Assembly: GCA_036435485.1 (NCBI GenBank)
Contig: CM071597.1
Location: 168,622,147 to 168,686,146, forward strand
DNA from: Saposhnikovia divaricata
Lineage: Eukaryota > Streptophyta > Magnoliopsida > Apiales > Apiaceae
Length of the DNA stretch: 64,000 bases
Direction: 5' to 3'
The notes below the pieces were generated by a model. The model was not told where the DNA came from, made no database searches, and worked only from the letters and a program-made list of their open reading frames with translations. This document shows positions 22,780 through 33,440 of this stretch, one piece after another. Position numbers and translations under genes: made by a program. The stretch's first letter is position 1; each line of letters starts with the position of its first letter.

Positions 22780-25572
22780 TTCGATTTATAATGATAAAAG
22801 TAAAAGGTTTGACTAAGTTCTCTGACATCAAGAGAATAGGGATACAAGCCTGTATCAAGAAGATATAGACTCAAAAGAAATCAAGGTTTTGATCAGAGTA
22901 CAAGGAAGGAAATTTAAGTCAAAGGTCAAAGATGTGTATCATGACTAGTTTTAGGGCAATTAACTCAGTTTAAAAGGTAATGAGTATCAAGAATGGTAAT
23001 CAAGTCTTTAGGTTAGTGGTTTGATCAACATTGTAATATATAGAGTTTTAAAACATTAAAGCGGGGAAACAAATCAATTTATGGTGATAAAGGTCTTGCA
23101 TTAATGAAATAATGATTAGACAAGGTATAGTTAAATAAGTCTCATTTTTTTCTAAATCAAGGTGCTTTTGATTACGAGTTTTAAAAATAGGCTTTAATAA
23201 CATATAGTTTCTTAAAACAAGGTTCTGTTGAAATAAAGTTCATTGAAAGCCAGGTTCAGTAAATATATGATTCCTTAAAACAAGGTTCGTTAAAACCTGG
23301 TTCTTTAAAACAAAGGTTCAGTAAAACTAGGTTCTTTAAAACAATGTTCAGTAGGATAAAAGTTAAGAAAACATGTGTAAGTAATACTGGAGTTATTAAA
23401 ACATAGTTTGGTAGACTGGAAGATAGTTATCAGTCAAGAAATATTATAATAGGTGTTAAGTTTTAGCGTATTTAAGATTTGAAAGCCCAACTGGATTCAA
23501 AAGATATAAGATGATAGTCATAGTAAAGGTCCAAGTTTAAAACAAGGAACAGATTATAGAATCAAAGTTCACTGTTAATCTGAAGAAGGGTAGTCATAGG
23601 GTCCATAACAATCAATGTATATCTAAGGATAATTCACAAGATAACTCAATGGAAGGGTACAACAAGGTACTGATTACTTGAAATCTAATTTGAAAGAACA
23701 TTTGATAATTAACAAAAGCAGATATACTTCACTTGAACAATAAGTGAGGAATAGAAACACTTGCCTCAATATACGTAGTTCTGTTTCGAAAACATCAATT
23801 CGTTACTCTCTATATGTCAGTCTCTACTTCTTGGTAGGTTGATCTCTAATCGACTATACGTCTATCTTTCCTCCATAATTCGTCAACCAAAATGCTTGTT
23901 AACTCCGATAACATCTCACTTTAAGATTCCAATTACACACGTACTGGCTCTTACCGGCCTCCTACTGGTACCTATATACAGGTAAAGTACTACTTCAGTA
24001 TACTTATAACCTTAATCGACTAACTCTATTCTACCCAAAGAATCCTATTATGTCTTACAAATACGACACATATAATACATGTTAATCATACTTATAGAAC
24101 AGTGTAATATAGTCAGATATTCCACATAGCACGTAGATCATGTAAATCATACATATCACTTAACCACTTATCACATAAGATCAACTTGACTTATAAATAG
24201 ATTATAGTACACTACTATACATTTACAACTTTAATTCTAAAGAAAAACGGGCAGCTACTCCTTTATAAAGTGGACCAGCCCATCGGAACATAACCGACCC
24301 AAACAAGCAATCCTTTTATCTGATATCAACTTCAATTCAACTTATAATTACAATTACTTATTCAATTTCAACCATTCACAAAATTCTGATATTCCACATA
24401 ATCGACATACATACATTTACTACACGTAAACCGACTAAAGCACGTATACAACTCGTTATAGAACTTAATAATAAACATGTAATATATAACATTTAGCACT
24501 TATTATATAGCATGTAATAATACATGTAACATACCACAAATAGTCTAACGGTCACTTGTATTCGCACAAAAACCATATGTCTAGTTATAACATACAAAAT
24601 AGCCATCGACTCCAAAATTCAGGTTTGATCAGTTTTGAAAGAAGAACATTTTACCACACCTAACTAAACTCAAATAGAAAAGTTTAAAATATAAAAGTTG
24701 TAGAACGTTTCGAGACCTTTCCAGAATGGTTAGGATCGAAATTTTTGAACGTATTTTCAATTTTATAGGAATTTTCAAAGATGGAGGTTCAGAATTCGGA
24801 ATCATACTGACAGGTTTTACAAATCGCAGAAATACTCATATTTCCAAGCCAAATCTCAGAAAACTTAAACAATGAAGGTTCTAGATAATTGAATTACCTT
24901 TCCAGAAAGTCCAGAACCATCATCATACGATGAATGAGGAAAGAGTTATGAATTTAACATGACTGCTGTGCTAGTTATACTACCATTCACAATAATTCAA
25001 GTTCATACACACTTAATATACAAATCATTCACATATTACTTTACCAGCTGCTACACATACATAATTAAGCTAATTACCACTTAACAATCAGCTAGGCATA
25101 TTGAATATCAACTAACAATGCAAATAATTCAAGATTAAATATATAAAATTCGAAACAATTCATCTAATTCAAAAACACACACATGCAGTCTGTTTTCTTC
25201 AATTAATCACATTCAAGATCATATCACTACAATAATCTATCACCCATATATCAATTCAAGCATATAACAACTTAATCAAGTCATACCCTTAAGTAATTAA
25301 TTCGAAAAATTCAAGTTTATACACTTAAATTACAAAACTTACACATGCAGCTAACAATACATATTCATTAACAATCTTTACAAGCTATAGGTGATAAATA
25401 GCGGCTAGGCCACCAACTCCGGCCGAATTCAAACCAAACCCGAGATGAGTTTTCAAAAATTCAACATAAAACCAACATGCAACGCTGGTAACGGGTAGAG
25501 AATAGAAAACTGAGCAGGATTATGGATTTTGATTATATAAACGGAGCATGATTGAGAGAGTAGAGAGGAGAG

Positions 25573-25631
<59 letters not shown>

Positions 25632-26286
25632 TTCTAAGAGCTCTGCAAAAGGAAAGAATAAACATGAACAAAGAAGAAGAGTGAAGCTGGTGGCGGTGGT
25701 GTTAAACAAATGGAAGGGCAACATTGGAATTTCACACGGCTAAATTTTCTGATTTTTTTATTCATTTTAAAACCGAAATAAAAAACAGGAAAATGGGGAG
25801 AAAACATATCTAAAATTTTTTTTTAAAATAAAGTTCATGAAATTAGGAACATCCCCATATTTTTAAAATAATTTTTGAGTCAAAAATAAATTTACTATGA
25901 ATTTTAGAAATAAAGAACCTTTAAATGCAATAAAGCTTTTTAAATCATTTTAAAATACTTAAACACTAAAACAAATACTTCCACAAATTTTAAAAACTAA
26001 ATCATATCTCAAAGATGATAATGCAAAAGATTTCATGATTTTAAATATCTCCAATGATTTTATAGAATTTTTATAAGATTAAAAATGCATGTTTAAAATA
26101 GTTTTAAATGCTCAAAAATGCAAATAAAAATATACGAGCACATACGACACTTACAAATCATCGTATAATCACATAAACATCATTTCACATATACTTTCAC
26201 GTTACAAAAATTATTCACACCACATAATTCACCTTTAACAATTAACTAAACACTAAAATATTTACACGAATTTCCAGGTCGTTATA
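22780..26286 (-). repeat. 5' LTR (B) of Tekay I, inner end deleted
   Basis: Aligns with 9760-13235. Homology begins abruptly at 22780 (TTCGATTTATAATG), so about 1 kb of the LTR inner end is missing. The right end GTTATA abuts copia-1 sequence at 26287. On the minus strand the LTR begins TATAACGACC. The length difference from LTR A is largely a TA microsatellite at 25577. Confidence 0.9.
25577..25631. repeat. Compound microsatellite (TA)19(GA)n in LTR B
   Basis: Nineteen TA units (25577-25614) are followed by about eight GA units. LTR A at the matching place (about 12564) has only TATA followed by GA repeats, so the TA expansion arose after the two LTRs separated. Confidence 0.95.
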
Positions 26287-27284
26287 GCTACATGTCTTTT
26301 CAGCAAGGCAGGTGTAGATGAAGAATGGCTATAGCACAAAAAACTGTCTCACTTGAATTTTAAATCAATGAATGAGTTGGTCAAGAAGGATTTGGTCAGA
26401 GGTATTCCAAAGTTGGATTTTTCCAAGGATGGATTGTGTTATGCATGCCAAAAAGGGAAGCAAAATAAGGCCTCTTTCAAATCCAAGTCTATGTCATCAA
26501 TTGATCATCCCTTACAGCTACTGCACATGGATCTCTTTGGACCAGTCAATGTATTGTCAATCTCTAGGAAGAGATACTGCCTAGTGATTGTTAATGACTT
26601 CTCTAAATACACATGGACATTCTTTCTGCACTCCAAAGATGAGGCAAGAGAAATCATTATCAATCACATCAGGACAATCAACAACAATCCCTCTTTCAAA
26701 GTTAGAAGGATGAGAAGTGACAATGGAACTGAGTTCAAGAATTCTGTGATGAGGGAGTTTTGTGAAGAACAAGGAATTATCCAAGAATTCTCTGCACCAA
26801 GGACTTCTCAACAAAGTGGTGTAGTAGAAAGGAAAAATAGAACTCTAATTGAAGCTGCAAGGACCATGCTTGAAGAATCAAAGTTGCCAACATATTTCTG
26901 GGCTGAAGATGTCAATACTACATGCTATACTCAGAATATTTCTTTGGTCAATCAAGCAAGAGGCATGACTCCCTACCAACTATTCAAAGGAAAGAAGCCA
27001 ACAATTAACTTTCTGCATTTCTTTGGTTGCAAATGTTTTATCTTGAGAAATCAAGGTGAGAACACAGGAAAGTTTGACACAAAGGCAGATGAAGATATTT
27101 TTGTTGGATATTTAGCTGGGAAATCCTACAGGGTCTACAACCTAAGACTTAACATTGTTATGGAATCTGTACATGTTGTCTTTGATGATAATAAAATCCA
27201 AAGGGTTGGTAGATGAAGGTTTCCATGAAGATCTCTCATTTGAAAATGAGATAAGTGGTGAAGGCAGTGAAGATGATGAAGAAG
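26287..27284 (+). pseudogene. Copia-1: integrase fragment
   Basis: The open frame 26353-27216 matches the integrase of copia-2 (36216-37100). It shows the zinc-binding half CYACQKGK, the catalytic-core blocks LLHMDLFGPVNVLS, MRSDNGTEFKNS and VVERKNRTLIEAARTMLEE (D, D and E visible), and the following VGYLAGKSYRVYNLRL region. Upstream, 26287-26352 is degraded and the expected HQRFSHL block is damaged. Homology to copia-2 ends at about 27284 inside an acidic linker. Reverse transcriptase, RNase H, ORF3 and the 3' LTR of this copy are absent. Confidence 0.9.
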
Positions 27285-27326
27285 CAGTGTCCACTGGTTT
27301 CTATCCTTATCAGCATCTCATTCTGG

Positions 27327-28685
27327 CAGGTACTTGCATGAAGTATGTCTTCCTTCTGTTGTTCATAGGAACTTGAAGTCAGTAAACATTTTACTTGATG
27401 AATAACTCAATCCACATTTGTCAGGCTGTGGCTTATCTGCTCTAACTCCAAATACAGAGAGATAGGTATGTTGATGGGTCAGACAACTGCTACAATTTTG
27501 CACATAGTTTGTATTGTGATTGCCTCTAGGGGATATCAAAGCCCACCTGCATCCCAAGATAGTATACCCTCCTATTGATATGTGAAAATAGTTTTCATTC
27601 AAGTGCTCAATGAATGGTTGACTTTGGCTTCATACTTAAATACGACTATACAAGGAATACATAGAATCATTGACTTCCCAAGTGGAGACCTCTCAGGATG
27701 CAGGGAAAGAATTAGGGAACTGGGTAGAATTTCGATACTGATTTTATTCTACTATGAGTATTGACATTTGAATGCTCAACATCAAACTTGAGTAGCAGCC
27801 AGGCATGGTAAACTGGTAATACTCTGTGAACCGTAAAAAGTGATGTATATAGCTTTGGAGTGGTGATGTTGGAGCTCTTAACAGGTCGCAAGCCATTAGA
27901 TAGGTACAGTCTATATTGCACCGACACAAAATTTTATTCTGCATATTTTCTCTTATGCAATATTATGAGTTTCGGAAAGTCGATCTAGAGGGGTGTTTAA
28001 ACTTAATATTAAGCTGATTACATATCATCTTAGCGTAAGCAGTCATCATAAACTTACCTGAGCAGTGAAATTATGTAGAAGCTTCATTATTTTTGAAAAT
28101 TAAATGAATTGTGAAGTTGCCCTAGATTTCACTTCATATAAAATTTATATGTTGGATAAGGAAAGTTATATTCTTAAATTTTCTTGAAAACATTAATTTC
28201 TTTTTCTGGTCAATTCTTTTGTGTAGTTCAAGGGTGAGATCAGAACAATATTTAGTAAGATGGGCTACTCCTCAGCTCCATGATATAGATGCCTTGGCAA
28301 AAAAGGTTGATCCCTCCCTTAATGGCATGTATGCCGCAAAGTCTTTGTCACATTTTTCTGACATCATCGCTCTCTGTGTTCAGGTAAAATCTCTATTAAT
28401 ATTAAAGTCAAAATGATACAGCATATAAATGTTAGGGCACATGACAAGTAATATTCAGTTGCGCAAAAAATGTCTTCTATTTTGCCCACAGAAAAAAAAT
28501 AAATCTTATTATTATTGTCTTCTGTTGGGAAGCCTGAATCTGAGTTCCGGCCACCCATGTCTGAAGTTGTGCAAGCACTAGTTCGGTTAATGCAAAGGGC
28601 CAGTGTAGTTAAAAGGTGATCAAGTGAAGATTCAGGCTTCATATACAGAACCCCGGACCATGAAACATATGAGATGTCTTATTAG
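27327..28685 (+). pseudogene. STRUBBELIG-receptor-family kinase 3' end, broken
   Basis: Three exon blocks of a leucine-rich-repeat receptor-like kinase are visible. 27327-27465 encodes the catalytic-loop region YLHEVCLPSVVHRNLKS and a degenerate activation loop, ending at a GTATGT donor. 28231-28383 encodes RSEQYLVRWATPQLHDIDAL through IIALCVQ, ending CAG/GTAAAA. 28530-28685 encodes EFRPPMSEVVQALVRLMQRA and the natural C-terminus, ending TAG at 28685. The exon between the first two blocks (subdomains VIII-IX) is missing. In-frame stops replace expected Glu and Gln codons in the first exon and an Arg codon (TGA for CGA) near 28617. The C-terminal pattern fits the SRF family, probably the SRF1-3 group. 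No extracellular or transmembrane part is present. Confidence 0.85.
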
Positions 28686-28922
28686 CCCATTCCAAAGTTA
28701 CCGGAGGATCTGCGCAATTTTATGTACAAGCATGCGAAGGTCAAGAGTGAAACTACAGTCAGAAAATGTAAAAGTAGTTCAGGAACACTTTACACCAAGT
28801 TTAGAATTTGGTAAGTCACTTTCTTTAGGTAATTTGTTACTTTGTGGCCAATTTATCGTAATAATAGTTCATTTTCATTTGTTAGGGAAAGAATCGTGGT
28901 AATCAAAGCAGTGACGGTGATG
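28686..28922 (+). other. Unrecognised exon-like stretch between kinase and aconitase pieces
   Basis: Directly after the kinase stop a frame reads PKLPEDLRNFMYKHAKVKSE and stays open to about 28811. A GTAAGT donor and a TTTGTTAG acceptor then define a possible 74-base intron, and a further short open block ends near a GTAATT donor at about 28922. The spacing looks like real exons, but I do not recognise the protein. It could be kinase 3' UTR that happens to be open, or a third captured gene. Confidence 0.3.
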
Positions 28923-29005
28923 GTAATTTCATTTTTAATTACTTGTTTTTATGAGTTATGTCTTCTGTGCGATTATGATTAATGTAATTTACATCTTATT
29001 GACAG

Positions 29006-29402
29006 GCCTCATGACCGTGTTCTTTTGAAAGAGATGAAGACTGACTAGCATTCCTGTCTTGATAATAAAGTCGGTTTCAAGGTACAATGCAGTTCAGTTG
29101 CGAATTTAGATTGTTGTAACGTAGTGGCGGTGTTATCACCAGCAATGACTCTAATACTAAGTTTCATGTGACATAATTACTGTTTTTCCTTGAGGTATGT
29201 ATAATAAAAAAACTTTGATGTCTTCTCTCTACTGTACTCAAGGATTTGCTGTATCAAAGGATGCACATGAGAAAGTAGTTGAATTTTCATTCATTGGACA
29301 ACCTGCTAAGCTCAAATACGGCAGCATTGTAATTGCTGCTATCACAAGTTGTACAAACACATCGAATCCTAGTGTAATGCTTGGAGCTGGCCTTGTTGCA
29401 TA
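29006..29402 (+). pseudogene. Aconitase fragment (two exons)
   Basis: 29006-29081 follows a TTATTGACAG acceptor and encodes RPHDRVLLKEMKTD, a stop, then HSCLDNKVGFK. The stop TAG replaces the conserved Trp codon TGG. A GTACAA donor and an AG acceptor at 29241-29242 bound a 161-base intron. The second exon (29243-29402) encodes KVVEFSFIGQPAKLK and AAITSCTNTSNPSVMLGAGL. The Cys in ITSCTN is one of the three ligands of the [4Fe-4S] cluster in aconitases. Similarity ends after GLVA. Only about 80 of some 900-990 residues are present, so this is a non-functional genomic fragment. Confidence 0.88.
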
Positions 29403-29499
29403 TATATTGGTGCTTGGAAAGACCAAGTTTTATTTAGATATTGGTGTGTAAGTCGACTATGTGTTTCGAATTTGGATTTATGTACTAGATGTAAGATAA

Positions 29500-29600
29500 T
29501 CTTATGGTATAAGCCGACTTTGTTTAGGCTTTATTGACATATATTTTGTTGGATTTGCTATCTTATGGTATAAGCCGACTCTGTTTCGGCTTTATGGTAT
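29500..29600. repeat. 62-bp near-duplicate after the aconitase fragment
   Basis: CTTATGGTATAAGCCGACT at 29500 recurs at 29562, followed in both by T(C)TGTTT..GGCTTTA. Two units only. Confidence 0.8.
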
Positions 29601-29659
29601 ATTCTGTTGAATTGGAAATGTGATTCTAGTTTGATATGCTTTTGTGTTAATTTATTGAC

Positions 29660-30112
29660 ATTTCAAACAGGATATTGTAAATTGGATTAATACAAAGTGT
29701 TGCACAAAAATGTTGCTAAAAAAATCTAAATGTATTACAATAGGAACAAAAGTGTTGCACATAAATGTTGCTAAAAAAGGAAAAGCATTACAACAGGGGA
29801 AAAAATGTTGCAATAAAATTGACTTGACAACACTTTTAACTAAATTATATTACAAAATGGTGTTGCAATAATCTATTGCAACATCATAAAAGTGTCACTA
29901 AACAAGGCAAAAGTATTGCACTAAAGGGGATATTGTAATACTTGAAATATGTTGCAATAAGTACATAAAACGTTGCTATAGGGGTCTATTGCAACGGCAG
30001 CAAAGGCAACGCTGAATTTTGACAAAAATGTTGCAAAAACCTCTATTATAACACATTTGGGGTCTAATATGACACTTTTTTGGCGTTGTAATAGTCCATA
30101 TATGGTATAGTG
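29660..30112. mobile_element. CACTA transposon right end with subterminal repeats
   Basis: The right terminus (reverse complement) reads CACTATACCATATATGG. The 450 bases inside it contain many copies of TGTTGCAA/TTGCAACA-type motifs in both orientations, which is typical CACTA subterminal structure. No matching left terminus is visible to the left as far as 27284, so either the element is truncated or its left end has diverged. The kinase and aconitase fragments lie just inside this end and could have been its cargo. No transposase is seen. Confidence 0.7.
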
Positions 30113-30664
30113 AACATTGCAGATCTCAATTCTCGATAATAAATTTCCCGGGGTAACATGAAATGTAATAGATCATCTGGCAGATTCGGACAACCACATA
30201 AAGACAAAGCATAACAAGTTCAAGTACTTAGAGAATATCTATATACAAATAGATCAATTACATAAAACAACATAGACAATCCCTACAAAAAGTAATTGAA
30301 ACAATTACTTGGGTTCAATCTCTTCACAAACGTAAAGAGCTTTAAAGTAAGCCAATTAAATAAAATATCAATCTTTGAGTTTCACTGGTAAATGTTTGCA
30401 ATTATGGGTGAAGCACAAGCATGCAACATCTACAATTTTAATAAATGAACATTATACAAAACTTACTTAGGAGAATAGAAGTAGTAGAGTAAACAAAACA
30501 AATGTTTTTGATGTACCATGAATAATCCTTCGTTTTTCAGTTAAAAATTTGAGAGATGAAAAGTTTTCATATTTATAAGAAATATTTTATTTGAGAGAGG
30601 GAGGTACGAGTATTGAAATCAAAGGAGATGACAAAGTCGCCAGAAAAATTGAAGGGAAGAGATC
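30113..30664. other. Intergenic stretch without recognisable features
   Basis: AT-rich sequence between the CACTA terminus and a solo LTR. I see no coding frame, no repeat structure and no similarity to the other elements in the window. Confidence 0.6.
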
Positions 30665-31252
30665 TGTTGTGGAATAAAATTTTAGGTTGAGATTGTGGCT
30701 TTAATGGATGTTCTCGTATTTCATGACCCAATCCATCTTATTAAAATGCCTACATACCTTGATGAATATCAAGAATCAAGCCAAAAATTTTGATCTTTGT
30801 GATGCCCTTGGGGCTATGGTGGCAAAGGAACACAAGGACGTAGTGACTTGTATGTTCTTATCCGAGAATTAAACCTAAAATGTTGGGGGTGAGGTATTGA
30901 ACTCTGAAAATGATGGGTCACACCCTTTATATAAGTTAGCTTTAGTTTTAGTTTTAGAGCAAGGTTAAGAGACTTGTTGGTCAAGTCAACTCCTTTAATA
31001 GGATTCAAGATCCTTCCTTATAGGAATCATTTTCCATGTATGATTCGTTAGCTTGGAGACTAGTTTGTATAGAATTTATATCCTTATTTGACTCTCATTA
31101 TTGAGAGCTATTAGTTAGCCTAATATTAATTATAAAATTAATATTAAATTAGGCTTTCAGGCCTCATTAATGGGCTTCGTTACTAGATCAAATTAGATTT
31201 CAATTAATTTATGGTTAATTGTGTGTCAGGAATTTATTTTTGGCCCACATCA
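30665..31252 (-). mobile_element. Solo LTR of a Tat-type gypsy element
   Basis: This 588-bp segment starts TGTTGTGGAATAAAA and ends GGCCCACATCA. It is colinear with the Tat LTR at 44243-44890; they share CCTTGATGAATATCAAGAATC. A TATA-like CTTTATATA occurs at the same relative place (30925). Flanks AGATC (30660-30664) and AGATA (31253-31257) form a 4/5 target-site duplication. There is no internal element sequence, so it is a solo LTR, diverged from the other copy. Confidence 0.78.
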
Positions 31253-32727
31253 AGATAAGATGTGAGAAAAGGTTGAGATAGAAAAAGAATGAGATAACAT
31301 GTGTGCGTGATAGCGATAAAGAGAGTATGTATATGTGTGTTGAGATATGAATCGCAAACGAGGCTAAATATATATCTCAAACAAGGCTAAATATATGATG
31401 GCTAGGATTTATTGTTGATCGGACAGTCTCTAGCTATTTTCACGTGGATCGTTATGGACCGCATGTACAATAGGTATGTCTAATGAACGTCCTTGTGAGA
31501 TTATTTTAACCATTAAATGTATACCACGTATCCGTACCGAATGATCCTAATATATGTATATTACATAAACTGATAATGCTACTAGCTTAAAACACGTGGA
31601 ATGTACGGATTTTTTTTAATATTATATGATTTTTTTAATTAATTAAAATTGTTATTTTTAAACATGAATTTTGGAGGCTTAAATTTTTATATGAGATGAT
31701 TTGATAATAATTATATAAATGTTATTCGTGATATTTCTAGAAAAGGAGGGATTTTAGTTAGAAAATATAGAAAATATGATAGGTTTTAGTTGAAAAAGGT
31801 AATCGGTTAATTATTAGTAATTATAAAATTATTATTTTATTTTATTAAATAGAATGTCCGTGATATTATAAGAAAAAGAGATGATTTAGTTAGAGAAATT
31901 AAAAATGTAACATGTTCTAGGTGCAAAAGGTAATTGATTAGTTTATAGTAATTATAATTTAATTACGTTATTTTATATTTCTTGGAAAAAAGAAAATTTA
32001 ATTAGAAAAAATAGAAAAGATGATACATTTTAGCTAAAAAGGTACTCGATTAATTATTAGTATTATAATATTATTATTTTATTTTTATTAAATAAAAACG
32101 CCCTTGATATAATTGAAAAAATAGAGATTTTAGTAAGAGAAAAGAAAAAAGTTAATGTGTTTTCGCTGAAAAAGGTAACCATCTATGATATAATTGGAAA
32201 AAGAGAGAATTTAGTTAGAGAAAAGGTAACGTGTTTTGGCAAAAAAAGGTAATTAATAAGTTAATAGTAATTATAATATAATTCTGTTATTTTATTAAAC
32301 AAAATTGCTCGTAGTATTTTTTAAAAAGGAGAAATTTTAGTTAGATAAAATGTAAAAGATATTGTATTTTACCTTTTAAAAGAGGAATTTTAGTTAGAAA
32401 ATATAAAAAAGATGATATGTTTTAGCTGATAAGGTAATCGGTTAATTATTAATATTATAATATTATTAGTTTATTGTATTAAATAGAACCACCCGTGATA
32501 TAATTGAAAAAAGAGGGATTTTAGTTAGTAAAAATAGAATGGTAACGTGAAAATTAAAAATATCACATGATTTATGTGAAAAAGATAATTGATTAGTTTA
32601 TATTATTTATAATTTCATTACGTTATTTTAATACATAAAATTGCTCATAGTTTTTAAAAAATGAGAAATTAATGTTTTCCGTGATATTTCTTGAAAAAAA
32701 AATTTAATTTGAATAAATAGAAAAGAT
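31253..32727. repeat. AT-rich degenerate tandem-like repeats
   Basis: From about 31720 the sequence repeats a loose unit of roughly 110-150 bases: a TTTTAGTTAGA-like block (near 31752, 31880, 31998, 32130, 32208, 32335, 32388, 32519 and 32700), then GGTAATCGGTTAATTATTA, then ATTATTTTATT. Copies are strongly diverged. 31253-31720 is unremarkable AT-rich DNA. No gene is visible. Confidence 0.65.
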
Positions 32728-32959
32728 GATACTATTTGGGGTTGGTGTAATAGTGCCCGGTTACTATTTGGGGTTGGTGAAATAGTGTCCGGTTACTATT
32801 TGGGGGTTGTTGGAATAGTGCTATTTGGGGTTGGTGTAATAGTGCCCGGTTACTATTTGGGGTTGGTGAAATAGTGTTCGGTTACTATTTAGGGGTTGTT
32901 GGAATAGTGCTCGGTTACTATTTGGGGGTTGTTGGAATAGTGTCAAATAGTGACTTTCT

Positions 32960-32975
32960 ATAATCCATAAATAGG
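32960..32975 (+). promoter_or_regulatory. Candidate TATA box in the copia-2 5' LTR
   Basis: TATAATCCATAAATAGG; the 3' LTR has TATAATCTATAAATAGG at the same place (about 42855-42871). It lies some 85 bases upstream of the tandem 99-bp units and is a plausible core promoter. Confidence 0.5.
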
Positions 32976-33043
32976 CCTGTTGTATTTCATTTCAAAACAC
33001 ACCTCAACACACAACTCTCTCTTCTCTCTTTTATATCTTCTCT

Positions 33044-33241
33044 GTGTAAGCTGCTAGACAGTCCATCTAGTAGGAAAGCCGGCTTAGCCCGCTTTCAGGA
33101 AGTGTCGGATAGAAGGTCCTCGTGCCTAAACTATCCTTAGGAGTGTAAGCTGCTAGACAGTCCATCTAGTAGGAAAGTTGGCTTAGCCCGCTTTCAGGAA
33201 GTGTCGGGTAGAAGGTCCTCGTGCCTAAACTATCCTTAGGA
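33044..33241 (+). repeat. 99-bp tandem duplication within the copia-2 LTR
   Basis: GTGTAAGCTGCTAGACAGTCC begins at 33044 and again at 33143, and the units differ at only a few bases. The 3' LTR also starts two units (about 42950 and 43040), so the duplication predates insertion. Confidence 0.92.
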
Positions 33242-33391
33242 TTGTTCAGGTTTTGAACTAATCCATTGGATTAGAAGCTGTAACACTCCTTCGAGTTTCT
33301 TATCAATAAAGATATATTCTCGGAATTTTTTTTATTTTTTGGTAGTATCGTATTCAACCCCCCCTTCTACGATACTTTGGGACATAATAAT

Positions 33392-33404
33392 TGGTATCAA
33401 AGCA
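33392..33404 (+). other. Primer-binding site of copia-2
   Basis: TGGTATCAAAGCA, seven bases after the LTR end, matches the TGGTATCAGAGC initiator-methionine tRNA type with one change. Confidence 0.85.
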
Positions 33405-33440
33405 AACTTCTAGCATACAAGAAGTCTAAAGATCAAAACC

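Larger units (their letters stand above)
8800..26286 (-). mobile_element. Tekay I: decayed Tekay-type Ty3/gypsy element, with nested insertions
   Basis: The left LTR A (about 8800-13235) and right LTR B (22780-26286) are homologous in direct orientation, and copia-1 sequence flanks the whole on both sides. Minus-strand order is 5' LTR B, gag remnant (22779-22292), solo LTR insertion, pol (16300-13276), polypurine tract, 3' LTR A. LTR B lacks about 1 kb at its inner end together with the primer-binding site. LTR A is damaged at its outer end, so the target-site duplication is lost. It is assigned to the Tekay/Del type from the pol C-terminus and polypurine tract. Confidence 0.85.
32728..33384 (+). 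repeat. 5' LTR of copia-2, start missing
   Basis: Homology to the 3' LTR starts abruptly at TATTTGGGGTTGG (32728); the LTR start TGTAAAGCATATTG seen at 42087 is absent. It contains a minisatellite of GGTTACTATTTGGGG-type units (32728-32945, more units than the 3' LTR), a TATA region, and a 99-bp tandem duplication. It ends TTTGGGACA. Confidence 0.88.

Noticed and set aside
27292..27310. CACTGGTTTC as the left end of the CACTA element ending at 30112
   Set aside because: Only CACT matches the right terminus, the flanking triplets (GTC versus AAC) differ, and there are no subterminal repeats beside it.
27285..30112. A Helitron as the vehicle for the kinase and aconitase fragments
   Set aside because: I found no TC start, no 3' hairpin followed by CTRR, and no Rep/helicase; the only terminus present is of CACTA type.
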